Shown piece after piece: positions 14,995-23,101 of a stretch of DNA of 45,475 nucleotides. Below the pieces are notes generated by a model that was not told the origin of the DNA, did no database searches, and was given only the letters and a program-made list of their open reading frames with translations. Origin of the DNA: RUG754 sp964345365. GTDB taxonomy: Bacteria; Bacillota; Clostridia; Peptostreptococcales; Anaerovoracaceae. The translations under genes were made by a program, and so were the position numbers. Position 1 is the stretch's first letter; every line of letters starts with the position of its first letter. The DNA is taken from NCBI GenBank assembly GCA_964345365.1, contig CAYFQR010000006.1:1-45475 (forward strand). Direction: 5' to 3'.

Positions 14995-17217
14995 TCACAC
15001 CTTTTTTAGAGGTGCAATTCCGATTGCAAGCTTTTTCTCTCCATCATCCTCAAACATTACGGTTATGGTCTTATCGCTCACATCCGTCACGGTTCCGAAA
15101 CCGAATTTGGCGTGAGATACGCTGTCGCCGACCGAGAAATCATTATTTTTTGATGCCGACGTTTCCTTTACCTGTCTCTTTGCATATTGAAGCGGGTCAT
15201 AAGGCCTATATGCAGGCTGTGCGAAACCATCCAATGCCCCCGTGTCAATACCGAGTCTGTTATCCGTTCTCCTGCTCGGCTTGTAGGTATCTCCTATCTT
15301 TTCGAGCAATTTCGGGTCAATCTCATCTATAAACATGGACTCCCTCGCCTTATCGCCGCGACCGTAGAGAACCCTGTATTTTGCGGAGGATAAAATCAGC
15401 TTTTCTTTAGCCCTCGTAATCCCGACATAACAGAGTCTTCTCTCCTCTTCTATCCCTTTCTCACTGTCAAGCGCCCTGTATCCCGGAAAGAGACCGTCCT
15501 CAAGCCCCGGCATGAACACCACCGGGAATTCAAGTCCCTTAGCGGAGTGCAGAGTCATAAGGGTTACTTTACCGTCCAACTCATCATATTTATCAGTATC
15601 GCTTGCAGTGGATACTCTCTCTAAGAACTCATCGAGCGTAGCCTCTTCACCCGCAGCTTTTTTTTCTTCTTCAAAATCATATATGAATGATTTGAAATCC
15701 ATGAGATTCTCTATGCGTGAATCGGCTTCAATCGTGTTCTGTGCTTCGAGCGCGCTAAGGTAGCCCGTGCGAACCAAAAGATTGTCATATATATCGGATA
15801 TTCTGAGGTTCTCTTTTTCGCTTATACATTCCCTTATAGCCGCTATCATCTCGGCAAGCGAAGCCTTCGCTTTCGCAGGGAACGAATCAAGAGTTTCGTC
15901 ATCGAGCAGCTGTTCGAACAGGCTCTTTCCGTTAACTGCCGCAAGCGCCCTGTATTTTGAGAGCGTTACCTCGCCGATACCGCGTTTAGGCTCGTTTATA
16001 ACCCTCTCGAGCGCGAGGTCGTCCTTTGGATTGACTACCAGCCTCAAGAAGCTTATCATATCCTTCGTTTCTTTTCTCTCATAAAAGCTGAACCCGGAAA
16101 GAATCTGATAAGGTATCCTTCTCTTTCTCAGTGCATCCTCAATTAATCTCGACTGTGCATTTACTCTGTAAAGCACGGCAAAATCATCATAACCCCTGCC
16201 GAGTCTATGGGAAAATTCTATTTCTTTTGCGATATATTCCGCTTCGTCCTTGTCGGATTCCGTGCGGTTATAGATTATCTTCTCGCCGTCCTCGCTGTCC
16301 GCCCAAAGTTTTTTGGGTTTGCGCTCCGAGTTGTTTTTTATGACGGAGTGTGCGCAGGCTAAAATGTTCTTATATGACCTGTAATTCTGCTCGAGCTTGA
16401 TTACTTTCGTGCCGGCAAAGTCTTTTTCGAAGTCCAAAATATTCCTGATATCTGCGCCTCGCCACTGATATATACACTGGTCGTCATCACCGACAACGCA
16501 TATATTCCTATGCCCCATCGCCAAGATGCGAATTATCTGATATTGAATCTGATTCGTATCCTGATACTCATCTACCATGATGTACTTGAATCTGCGGCGA
16601 TATTTCTCCCTGACGTCATCGCTCGACTTAAGAAGCCTGTAACAATTCAGCAGCAGGTCGTCGAAGTCCATCGCGTTATTCTTTCTGAGAGTGTCTTGAT
16701 AATCCTTATATACCTGATAGTAAAGCAGGTTTGTCTCCGTCTTCATCTCCTGTTCAAAAAAATCATCAGGGTTCAGATTTTTTTCTTTACACTTCGATAT
16801 TATCGAAGAAAGAAGCTGAAACGGATATTCCGTCGAGTCGATTTCCCTCGCCTTATATATATTCCTCAGTACGCTCTTTTGGTCAACCGTATCATATACT
16901 ACGAAGTTCTTCTCATAGCCTATTATATCCGCGTCCTCACGCAGCATTCTGAGAGCCATGGCATGAAATGTCATTATCCACATGCCCGGGCAGTAGCCGA
17001 CGAGCTTCTCGACTCTGTCGCGCATTTCGCGCGCCGCCTTATTAGTAAAGGTAACTGCAAGTATGTTATACGGGCTTATCCCCTGAGTAGTGAGATAAGC
17101 TATTCTATGCGTCATCGTCGCCGTCTTTCCTGAGCCCGCGCCTGCCAAAATCAGAAGCGGCCCCTCCGTGTAAAGTACGGCTTCGCGTTGTTCTTTGTTT
17201 AAGTGGTCTAATTTCAT
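14995..17217 (-). CDS. pcrA: ATP-dependent DNA helicase PcrA (UvrD/Rep family)
   Basis: PcrA is the essential 3'-5' helicase of Gram-positive bacteria, acting in repair, rolling-circle replication and removal of RecA or stalled polymerase. Seen are the Q-motif start 'LNKEQREAV', Walker A 'GAGSGKT' (26-32), the 'VDEYQDTN' box, 'GDDDQCIYQWRGA', 'LEQNYRS', and motif VI 'YVGITRAKEKL'. The last 50 residues form the PcrA-type Tudor-like domain that binds RNA polymerase ('VGDSVSHAKFGFGTV'). I start at 17217 because AAAGGA lies eight bases before it; an in-frame ATG 17 codons upstream has no ribosome binding site. ligA follows after 47 bases. Confidence 0.96.
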   Translation of the reverse strand: MKLDHLNKEQREAVLYTEGPLLILAGAGSGKTATMTHRIAYLTTQGISPYNILAVTFTNKAAREMRDRVEKLVGYCPGMWIMTFHAMALRMLREDADIIGYEKNFVVYDTVDQKSVLRNIYKAREIDSTEYPFQLLSSIISKCKEKNLNPDDFFEQEMKTETNLLYYQVYKDYQDTLRKNNAMDFDDLLLNCYRLLKSSDDVREKYRRRFKYIMVDEYQDTNQIQYQIIRILAMGHRNICVVGDDDQCIYQWRGADIRNILDFEKDFAGTKVIKLEQNYRSYKNILACAHSVIKNNSERKPKKLWADSEDGEKIIYNRTESDKDEAEYIAKEIEFSHRLGRGYDDFAVLYRVNAQSRLIEDALRKRRIPYQILSGFSFYERKETKDMISFLRLVVNPKDDLALERVINEPKRGIGEVTLSKYRALAAVNGKSLFEQLLDDETLDSFPAKAKASLAEMIAAIRECISEKENLRISDIYDNLLVRTGYLSALEAQNTIEADSRIENLMDFKSFIYDFEEEKKAAGEEATLDEFLERVSTASDTDKYDELDGKVTLMTLHSAKGLEFPVVFMPGLEDGLFPGYRALDSEKGIEEERRLCYVGITRAKEKLILSSAKYRVLYGRGDKARESMFIDEIDPKLLEKIGDTYKPSRRTDNRLGIDTGALDGFAQPAYRPYDPLQYAKRQVKETSASKNNDFSVGDSVSHAKFGFGTVTDVSDKTITVMFEDDGEKKLAIGIAPLKKV

Positions 17218-17337
17218 ATTCCGAATCCTTTGCTCGCTGTATATACTTTTACTCTTAAATAATAACATATTTTCAAGTGTTTTAGAATCGGAATTTACTC
17301 TACGAACTCAGCTTTTTATCGACATTTTTCAGCAGCT

Positions 17338-17424
17338 AAAAAAACACACCGTTTTGGGGCTGACCTGTTTAAGTTAGATTCCCGGTCTAACTTTTAAGTG
17401 TCACGACATAGCGGTGTGTTTTTT
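17338..17424. repeat. Nested palindrome: terminator-like outer stem around a 43-bp IS-end-like core
   Basis: The outer arms 17339-17351 and 17412-17424 are a perfect 13-bp inverted repeat (aaaaaacacaccg), with A-run and T-run making it terminator-like in both directions. Inside, 17371-17378 (aagttaga) pairs with 17386-17393 around a seven-base loop. The core 17361-17403 begins TGAC and ends GTCA, with imperfectly matching termini of 18 bases, like the two ends of an insertion sequence brought together. It lies between pcrA and a small membrane protein gene. No transposase is present. Confidence 0.65.
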
Positions 17425-17538
17425 GAAGAACTGTTTCAATATAATTCACTTTTTTTCATTTTCGTATTTCATTTTTTCTCCTTTTGCTTGTTATGCTTTT
17501 ATTAAATATCTCCATATTTTATAAGTCAGACTGCTTAT

Positions 17539-17898
17539 TTACTCGAAGATAATATTTTCGACTATCTTAATTATTGTTTCTTTGTCCAAATCACAGTCAA
17601 GCACACAATCAACATTATTATCTATGTCTGTCCAAATTAAATTCGCTGTATCTCCGTTAAATTGTGGAGCGTAATATTCTACTTCAATACTATTAGGCAT
17701 TGCGATACCAAATATTAAGCTTAGGGTAACCAATAAGCCGATTATCCAAAAAATTATCTTGGCATTTCTATTCTTAAGTCTACGGTAAATTAGTCTTACT
17801 ATGGTACCTAAAATTAGAATAGAGGCTCCAAAAATAATGGCTGCGTTATTTGACACATGCACCATCTGTTCAGCCATTTCACGAGTTATCTCTTCCAT
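17539..17898 (-). CDS. Small membrane protein of unknown function (119 aa)
   Basis: I do not recognise a family. The protein has a short acidic N-terminus, two hydrophobic segments (about 18-36 and 47-66, starting 'AAIIFGASILILGTIVRLIY' and 'IIFWIIGLLVTLSLIFG') joined by a basic loop 'RRLKNRNAK', and an acidic C-terminal domain of about 50 residues with two cysteines in 'DCVLDCDLD'. By the positive-inside rule the loop is cytosolic and both ends face out. The start is the ATG at 17898 because AGGAGG lies nine bases upstream; longer in-frame starts lack this. It stands alone between pcrA and the ribosomal cluster and is A/T-rich compared with its neighbours, which suggests recent arrival. Confidence 0.6.
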   Translation of the reverse strand: MEEITREMAEQMVHVSNNAAIIFGASILILGTIVRLIYRRLKNRNAKIIFWIIGLLVTLSLIFGIAMPNSIEVEYYAPQFNGDTANLIWTDIDNNVDCVLDCDLDKETIIKIVENIIFE

Positions 17899-18115
17899 TA
17901 TTGCATTCCTCCTCATTATAATAGTTCTGTGGGGTATATGAATGATAGTAGTCATCATGGTTGTATAAATATTTCAAATTGTCGTTACTATCTTTCAAAT
18001 GCCTGTTTTCTTTTGCCGTGCTAATCACGGGTAGGTTGTTACAGATGCTCCCTATGCCGAGCCGATGTTGAAAATACAGTTTACACTGCTTATTCCCATT
18101 ACATTTATACGCCTT
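17879..18115 (-). pseudogene. Open frame without a start upstream of the membrane protein, possibly decayed
   Basis: A 78-codon frame with no ATG and no ribosome binding site runs from a TAG at 18116-18118 to a TGA at 17879, overlapping the first codons of the small membrane protein. Its translation is rich in Asn, Tyr and Asp (for example 'YNHDDYYHSYTPQNYYNEEE'), which may only reflect base composition. It could be the remains of a gene upstream of, and once coupled to, the membrane protein. In the rest of this gap (18119-18308) I see nothing functional. Confidence 0.2.
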
Positions 18116-18308
18116 CTATAATATATAACGTTTCAGAAGTGCAAATTCAGACATGAAATTTCAAAAAAAACATTTTTAGTACAATCCGAATTGTCCTCAG
18201 GCGTTCTTTTCGTTATTGTCTTTCCCACTCACCTTTTTCAAAATATTTTTTGCGGAATTCTCATCTTTCCCAAACAATAAGTGTTAACGTACATGATTTT
18301 TTTGCAAT

Positions 18309-18362
18309 AAAAAATGCCGACTTGCATGCTGCCCTCAGGCGAGCCTTGCATTTCGGCATTTT
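18309..18362 (-). terminator. Terminator at the end of the ribosomal supercluster (after rplQ)
   Basis: Arms 18311-18320 (aaaatgccga) and 18353-18362 (tcggcatttt) are perfectly complementary, with an inner gcc-ctca-ggc hairpin. On the minus strand the stem is followed by a U-run. It stands 18 bases past the rplQ stop and closes the long operon. Confidence 0.88.
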
Positions 18363-18379
18363 AATGTTCATTTATCGGA

Positions 18380-18721
18380 TTATACTAATTCCAGAAATAC
18401 TGCTTCAGCAGCATCTCCTTGGCGCGGGCCAAGTTTAAGAATTCTGGTATATCCTCCGTTTCTGTCGGCATATTTCGGTGCGATTTCTTCAAACAGCTTA
18501 GTTACAACCGTTTCATCTACAAGATAGCCTAATACCTGTCTTCTTGCATGAAGGTCACCGCGTTTAGCCAAAGTAATCATCTTTTCGGCAATTTTTCTTG
18601 TTTCCTTAGCTCTCATATTTGTTGTTTCGATTCTTTCAAATCTGAATAAATCAGTTGTCAGATTTCTCAACATCGATCTTCTGTGAGCTGAAGGTCTGCC
18701 TAATTTTCTATATCCGGGCAT
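18380..18721 (-). CDS. rplQ: 50S ribosomal protein L17
   Basis: L17 (113 residues) lies near the exit-tunnel side of the 50S subunit. The N-terminal 'MPGYRKLGRPSAHRRSML' is the family's hallmark and the C-terminus 'KLGPRQGDAAEAVFLEL' is typical. It is the last gene of the alpha segment, 25 bases after rpoA, and a strong terminator follows. In many Bacillota the ECF genes and truA come next; here they are about 23 kb away. Confidence 0.98.
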   Translation of the reverse strand: MPGYRKLGRPSAHRRSMLRNLTTDLFRFERIETTNMRAKETRKIAEKMITLAKRGDLHARRQVLGYLVDETVVTKLFEEIAPKYADRNGGYTRILKLGPRQGDAAEAVFLELV

Positions 18722-18746
18722 TTTCAGATTCTCCTTTCATTCAAGA

Positions 18747-19691
18747 TTATTCGTCACTTGGTCTTAATGTAAGGCCAAGCTCATCTAATTTTGCTTTTAC
18801 TTCATCGAGCGACTTCTTACCGAGGTTTCTAACCTTCATCATATCGTCTTCCGTCCTCTGAGTGAGTTCCTCAACGGTATTGATGGCTGCACGCTTGAGG
18901 CAGTTAAATGAACGAACGGAGAGTTCAAGCTCTTCTATCGTCATTTCGAGCGCCTTTTCTTTCTGGTCTTCTTCCTTTTCAACCATTATTTCCATGTTTC
19001 CGGTCGAATCTGTGAGCTGGATAAAGAGATTCAGGTGTTCATGCATTATCTTGGCTCCTATCGATACGCCTTCTTCAGGTGTAATCGAACCGTCCGTCCA
19101 GATTTCAAGCACGAGTCTGTCGTAGTCTGTAACCTGACCGACTCTGGTGTTTTCTACCGTGAAGTTCACCTTTCTTACCGGGGTGAAAATTGAGTCCACA
19201 GGGATAACCGAAATCGGTGTCGATTCGGTCTTATTCATCTCTGCCGAAACATATCCTCTGCCGCGTGCAAAATTCAATTCCATAACCAATGTTGCATTTT
19301 CTTCAAGCGTAGCGATATGAAGATTCGGATTAAAAATCTCTAATTCGGAATCTGCCTGAATATCAGCGCCGGTAACCTCACAAGGTCCCACCGCGTTGAT
19401 AATTGCTCTCTTGGTGCTGTCTCCGTTAAGTCTTACCGAAAGTTTTTTCAAGTTCAATATTATCTCGGTAACATCTTCTTTTACTCCCGGAATTGTCGAA
19501 AATTCGTGGAGTACACCGTCGATTTTTATAGAGGTGACAGCAGCACCCGGTAATGAACTTAAAAGCATTCTTCTAATAGCGTTTCCGAGTGTAGTGCCGT
19601 ATCCTCTTAAAAGAGGTTCTACTACGAATCTGCCGTAGAGTCCATCTTCATCAATGAACTTATCAATGTTTGGCTTCTCAATTTCGAACAT
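18747..19691 (-). CDS. rpoA: DNA-directed RNA polymerase subunit alpha
   Basis: The alpha subunit (314 residues) scaffolds RNA polymerase assembly. The N-terminal domain (about 1-230) includes 'LLRGYGTTLGNAIRRMLLSSLPG', shown here only as its core 'GYGTTLGNAIRRMLL', which contacts beta and beta'. The C-terminal domain (about 245-314), with 'LKRAAINTVEELTQRTEDD' and 'NLGKKSLDEVKAKL', binds UP elements and activators. It sits between rpsD (57-base gap) and rplQ. The gap before it is one of the longer ones in the cluster, but no promoter stands out. Confidence 0.98.
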   Translation of the reverse strand: MFEIEKPNIDKFIDEDGLYGRFVVEPLLRGYGTTLGNAIRRMLLSSLPGAAVTSIKIDGVLHEFSTIPGVKEDVTEIILNLKKLSVRLNGDSTKRAIINAVGPCEVTGADIQADSELEIFNPNLHIATLEENATLVMELNFARGRGYVSAEMNKTESTPISVIPVDSIFTPVRKVNFTVENTRVGQVTDYDRLVLEIWTDGSITPEEGVSIGAKIMHEHLNLFIQLTDSTGNMEIMVEKEEDQKEKALEMTIEELELSVRSFNCLKRAAINTVEELTQRTEDDMMKVRNLGKKSLDEVKAKLDELGLTLRPSDE

Positions 19692-19748
19692 ACGAAAATC
19701 CTCCTTTTCCTAATTCCAATATTGTGTCTGCGTTATGTGCTTAGGCAA

Positions 19749-20369
19749 TTACTTGGAATATAACTCGACGATAAGCTGCTCTGTGACCGGAGTATCTATC
19801 TGCTCTCTTGTCGGGAGAGTCAAAATCTTGCCTTCTAACTTGCTTTCTTCTACCGTCATCCATTCCGGTACCGTAATCTGCATTTCTTTAACTTCTTTGA
19901 ACTTGATGGACTGTTGTGATCTTGGCTTTACGGCCACAACGTCCCCAACCTTTACTTCCATTGATGGAATGTCGGCTTTTTTACCGTTAATGGTGAAATG
20001 TCCATGTGTTACAAGTTGTCTGGCTTCTTTTCTGGATGCCGCGAAACCAAGTCTGAAAACCACATTGTCAAGTCTTGTCTCAAGCATGATAAGGAGGTTT
20101 TCACCTGTCTTACCCGCCTTCTTGGCAGCCTTGTCAAATAGGTTTCTGAACTGAGTTTCCTGAACTCCGTAGAATCTTTTAGCCTTCTGTTTTTCTCTGA
20201 GCTGATTGCCGTATTCAGACTGTTTCTTTCTTGCCTGACCGTGCTGTCCAGGAGCGTAATTTCTCTTTTCGAGTGCGCACTTAACGCTGTAGCATCTGTC
20301 GCCCTTTAAGAACAGCTTCTGTCCTTCTCTTCTGCATAATTTGCAGTTTGCATCTGTATATCTTGACAT
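19749..20369 (-). CDS. rpsD: 30S ribosomal protein S4
   Basis: S4 (206 residues) is a primary 16S rRNA binder that nucleates 30S assembly and often represses its own operon. The N-terminal zinc ribbon has all four cysteines ('CKLC', then C26 and C31 regions near 'DRCYSVKC'), so this is the C+ form. The S4 RNA-binding domain starts about residue 95 ('RLDNVVFRLGFA'). In Bacillus rpsD is a lone gene; here it lies within the alpha segment between rpsK and rpoA, as in E. coli and many Clostridia, which makes autoregulation of this operon plausible. Confidence 0.98.
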   Translation of the reverse strand: MSRYTDANCKLCRREGQKLFLKGDRCYSVKCALEKRNYAPGQHGQARKKQSEYGNQLREKQKAKRFYGVQETQFRNLFDKAAKKAGKTGENLLIMLETRLDNVVFRLGFAASRKEARQLVTHGHFTINGKKADIPSMEVKVGDVVAVKPRSQQSIKFKEVKEMQITVPEWMTVEESKLEGKILTLPTREQIDTPVTEQLIVELYSK

Positions 20370-20387
20370 AAAATTACTCCTCCTTTC

Positions 20388-20789
20388 TTATACTCTTCTC
20401 TGCTTCGGCGGTCTGCATCCGTTATGCGGAATCGGTGTGATGTCACGAATCATCGTGATTTCAAGTCCGGCTGTCTGAAGCGCTCTTATGGCAGCTTCTC
20501 TTCCTGAGCCCGGTCCCTTAACATAAACTTCTACAGTTTTAAGGCCGTGTTCCATTGCACCCTTTGCAGCCTCTTCAGCTGCGCTCTGTGCCGCGAATGG
20601 TGTCGATTTTCTTGATCCCTTGAATCCGAGGGAACCTGCGGATGACCAGCTTAATGCGTTGCCATCCATATCTGTGAGAGTAACTAAAGTATTGTTAAAG
20701 GTTGATTGGATATGAGCCTGGCCTTTTTCAATATTTTTTCTTTCTCTTTTCTTTTTTCTTACTGTTTTCTTTACAGCAGCTTTAGCCAT
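20388..20789 (-). CDS. rpsK: 30S ribosomal protein S11
   Basis: S11 (133 residues) sits on the platform of the 30S subunit next to the mRNA exit site. The family core 'AHIQSTFNNTLVTLTDMDGN' and the C-terminal 'DITPIPHNGCRPPKQRRV' are fully conserved. The N-terminus is lysine-rich, as usual. It follows rpsM by 20 bases and precedes rpsD by 18. Confidence 0.98.
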   Translation of the reverse strand: MAKAAVKKTVRKKKRERKNIEKGQAHIQSTFNNTLVTLTDMDGNALSWSSAGSLGFKGSRKSTPFAAQSAAEEAAKGAMEHGLKTVEVYVKGPGSGREAAIRALQTAGLEITMIRDITPIPHNGCRPPKQRRV

Positions 20790-20809
20790 TTTTTCCTACC
20801 TCCCTCTTC

Positions 20810-21184
20810 TTACTTAGCCTTCTTCTTTCTGCCGACGGTCCTCTTAGGTCCCTTGCGAGTTCTTGCATTTGTCTTTGTCTGCTGTCCTCTTACAGGGAGT
20901 CCTCTTCTGTGACGAATGCCTCTGTAGGTTCCGATTTCCATGAGTCTCTTAATATTAAGAGATACTTCACGTCTCAAATCTCCTTCTACGAGATATTCTT
21001 CGTCGATAATCTTTCTGATATTACCGGCTTCTTCCTCAGTGAGGTCTTTTACTCTTGTATCAGGGTTAACGCCTGCTTTTTCAAGAATAGCTGCTGCAGT
21101 AGGTCTGCCAATTCCATAGATGTAAGTCAAACCGATTTCAATTCGTTTTTCTCTCGGTAAGTCAACACCGGCTATACGAGCCAT
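20810..21184 (-). CDS. rpsM: 30S ribosomal protein S13
   Basis: S13 (124 residues) is in the head of the 30S subunit and contacts the P-site tRNA and the 50S subunit. 'MARIAGVDLPREKRIEIGLT' at the start and 'GIRHRRGLPVRGQQTKTNAR' near the end are family signatures, followed by a basic tail. It is the first gene of the alpha segment, separated from rpmJ by an unusually long 125-base spacer that can fold into two hairpins with complementary loops. The ribosome binding site is GGGGAAGGAG. Confidence 0.98.
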   Translation of the reverse strand: MARIAGVDLPREKRIEIGLTYIYGIGRPTAAAILEKAGVNPDTRVKDLTEEEAGNIRKIIDEEYLVEGDLRREVSLNIKRLMEIGTYRGIRHRRGLPVRGQQTKTNARTRKGPKRTVGRKKKAK

Positions 21185-21209
21185 ATATTTCTCCTTCCCC
21201 TATCTTACT

Positions 21210-21297
21210 TCGCCTTGCCGGGGGCGACTAGACAGGATGACATTTGATTTTTTTGAAAGGTCTTTTATCGGGAAGCCCCGGTGATCTTCCTCAGACC
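21210..21297 (-). promoter_or_regulatory. Candidate RNA element with paired loops in the rpsM leader
   Basis: In the minus-strand RNA the first hairpin is a 5-bp outer stem (21293-21297 with 21259-21263) plus a 5-bp inner stem (21286-21290 with 21271-21275) and the loop AUCACCGGGG. A second hairpin (21223-21227 with 21210-21214) has the loop CCCGGCAA. The loops share a perfectly complementary CCGGG/CCCGG, so a kissing or pseudoknot contact can form about 20 bases before the rpsM ribosome binding site. In E. coli, S4 represses the alpha operon through a pseudoknot at this same position before rpsM; that this is an analogue is inference. Confidence 0.5.
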
Positions 21298-21309
21298 GTT
21301 TTTAACTTA

Positions 21310-21423
21310 TCAGCCTTGTTTCTGTTTGTGCTTCGGATTTTCACAGATAACCATTACTTTTCCGTTTCTCTTGATAATCTTGCACTTTTCACAGATTGGC
21401 TTAACGGAAGCTCTTACTTTCAT
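21310..21423 (-). CDS. rpmJ: 50S ribosomal protein L36
   Basis: L36 is the smallest ribosomal protein, here 37 residues, beginning 'MKVRASVKPICEKCKIIKR'. It carries the zinc-ribbon ligands CEKC, a later cysteine and histidine in 'CENPKHKQ', so it is the zinc-binding C+ form. It lies between infA (28-base gap) and rpsM, the standard order. The start follows AAGGAGAT. Confidence 0.96.
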   Translation of the reverse strand: MKVRASVKPICEKCKIIKRNGKVMVICENPKHKQKQG

Positions 21424-21451
21424 TTTTATCTCCTTCCTTAAGTAACTGTTA

Positions 21452-21670
21452 CTACTTACCTCGCCAAATTATCCTTCCTCTTGTGAGGTCATACGGTGAA
21501 AGCTCCACCTTTACCCTATCGCCCGGAAGAATTCTAATATAGTTCATTCTGATTTTTCCTGAAATGTGTGCTAGCACCTCAAAACCGTTTTCGAGTTTGA
21601 CCTTGAACATAGCGTTCGGTTGTGCATCGACAACGGTTCCCATTGCTTCAATGGTTTCTTTCTTAGCCAT
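21452..21670 (-). CDS. infA: Translation initiation factor IF-1
   Basis: IF-1 (72 residues) is a single OB fold that occupies the 30S A site during initiation. The sequence starts 'MAKKETIEAMGTVVDAQPNA' and has the conserved 'VLAHISGKIRMNYIRILPGD' core and 'SPYDLTRGRIIWR' end. It is 15 bases after map and before rpmJ, in the usual Bacillota order. Confidence 0.98.
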   Translation of the reverse strand: MAKKETIEAMGTVVDAQPNAMFKVKLENGFEVLAHISGKIRMNYIRILPGDRVKVELSPYDLTRGRIIWRGK

Positions 21671-21685
21671 TATACTAAATCCCTC

Positions 21686-22435
21686 CTACTCTAAAGTAAT
21701 AATATCGGGTTCACCGTCAGTAATTACAACAGTGTTTTCATAATGTGCGGCCCATCCGCCATCGACGGTGACTGCTGTCCAATTATCGAGCAAAACATCA
21801 ACTTCCCAGTCTCCCTCGCAAATCATCGGTTCAATCGCAAGGGTCATTCCCCTGGCAAGTCTCGGGCTGCTGCCTCTAACCGCATAGTTGGGTATCTGAG
21901 GGTCTTCATGCATCTTGGAGCCTATGCCGTGACCGACAAATTCTCTTATCACATTGAAACCCTCGCCCTCTACAGTCCGCTGAATTGCCTCTGAGACATC
22001 TTTTAAGCGATAGCCCTCTTTGGCATATTTCATTCCCTCAAAGAATGCTTTTTCGGCAGTATCTATGAGATGCTGCGCAGCCTTGCTTATCTTTCCGACA
22101 CCGAAGGTGCGGCAGGCGTCCGCCATGTAACCCTTGTGTTCGACAACCAAGTCACATGACACGATGTCGCCTTCCTTCAGTTTTCTTTTTTTTGAGGGAA
22201 TTCCATGCACAACTTCCTCATTTACAGAGGTACATACGCTTGCAGGAAATCCGTAATATCCTTTTTCGGATGCAATCATACCATGCTCTTTTACCATGTC
22301 CTCAACGAGTTTATCGATATCCATGGTGCTTATGCCGGGTTTGATGAGCTTCTCGAGTTCCTTAAATATCAGGGCGCAAACCTTGCCGGCTTCTCGCATC
22401 TTTTCGATTTCTTGCTGCGACTTGATGATTATCAT
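21686..22435 (-). CDS. map: Methionine aminopeptidase, type I
   Basis: This enzyme removes the initiator methionine from new proteins. It is 249 residues, the usual size for the form without an N-terminal extension. The metal ligands can be placed: the D-x10-D pair in 'CDLVVEHKGYMADACRTF', His in 'EFVGHGIGSKMHEDP', Glu in 'LAIEPM' and Glu in 'HYENTVVI'. It starts two bases after the adk stop, with GGTGA in the end of adk serving as ribosome binding site, so the two are coupled. Confidence 0.97.
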   Translation of the reverse strand: MIIIKSQQEIEKMREAGKVCALIFKELEKLIKPGISTMDIDKLVEDMVKEHGMIASEKGYYGFPASVCTSVNEEVVHGIPSKKRKLKEGDIVSCDLVVEHKGYMADACRTFGVGKISKAAQHLIDTAEKAFFEGMKYAKEGYRLKDVSEAIQRTVEGEGFNVIREFVGHGIGSKMHEDPQIPNYAVRGSSPRLARGMTLAIEPMICEGDWEVDVLLDNWTAVTVDGGWAAHYENTVVITDGEPDIITLE

Positions 22436-22437
22436 TA

Positions 22438-23085
22438 TTATTCACCGATAGCCTTTACTATCTCTTCAAATACCGCATCAAGCGACGCTTCCCCGTCTAT
22501 ATGGGTCAGATTGCCGATTTTTTCGTAGTATTCGATAAGCGGCTTAGTCTGACGTTCATATACTTCGATTCTGTTTAATACGGTTTCAGCCTTGTCGTCG
22601 GTTCTCTGTATGAGTTCACCGCCGCAGGTATCGCAGATTCCTTCCTTTGCGGAAGGGAATGTCACCACATGATATGATGCAGCGCATGCCTTGCAAACTC
22701 TTCTGCCTGAAATACGTTTTACGAGAACATCTTTCTCTACTGCGATATCAAATACGAAGTCTATTCCGGAATCGTGTGCTTTTAGGAATTCGTCTAATTT
22801 TTCAGCTTGATATACGGTTCTCGGGAAACCGTCAAGAAGGAAGCCCTCCTTACAATCCGGTTCCAAGAGTCTCGACGTGGCGAGGTCTATTACCAGATCA
22901 TCCGGTACAAGTTCTCCCCTGTCCATATATTCTTTGGCTTTTTTGCCAAGCTCCGTTCCGTTCTTTATGTTCTCTCTGAATATATCTCCGGTTGAAATAT
23001 GAGGAACGCCGTACTTCTCGACGATTCTCACCGCCTGTGTACCCTTGCCTGCTCCCGGAGGCCCTAATAAAATAGTTCTAAGCAT
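22438..23085 (-). CDS. adk: Adenylate kinase
   Basis: Adk interconverts ATP plus AMP with two ADP. At 215 residues it is the long-lid form. It shows the P-loop 'GPPGAGKGTQA' (7-17), the AMP-binding 'STGDIFREN' and 'GFPRT', and a zinc-type lid with four cysteines ('CKAC' and 'CDTC', about 128-155), typical of Gram-positive bacteria. It lies between secY (16-base gap) and map, the common arrangement in the spc segment. Confidence 0.98.
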   Translation of the reverse strand: MLRTILLGPPGAGKGTQAVRIVEKYGVPHISTGDIFRENIKNGTELGKKAKEYMDRGELVPDDLVIDLATSRLLEPDCKEGFLLDGFPRTVYQAEKLDEFLKAHDSGIDFVFDIAVEKDVLVKRISGRRVCKACAASYHVVTFPSAKEGICDTCGGELIQRTDDKAETVLNRIEVYERQTKPLIEYYEKIGNLTHIDGEASLDAVFEEIVKAIGE

Positions 23086-23101
23086 ATAGCTCTCCTCCTT
23101 T

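Noticed and set aside
17218..17268. Extended N-terminus of PcrA by 17 codons
   Set aside because: No ribosome binding site before the upstream ATG; the ATG at 17217 has AAAGGA at the right distance and gives the normal PcrA start.
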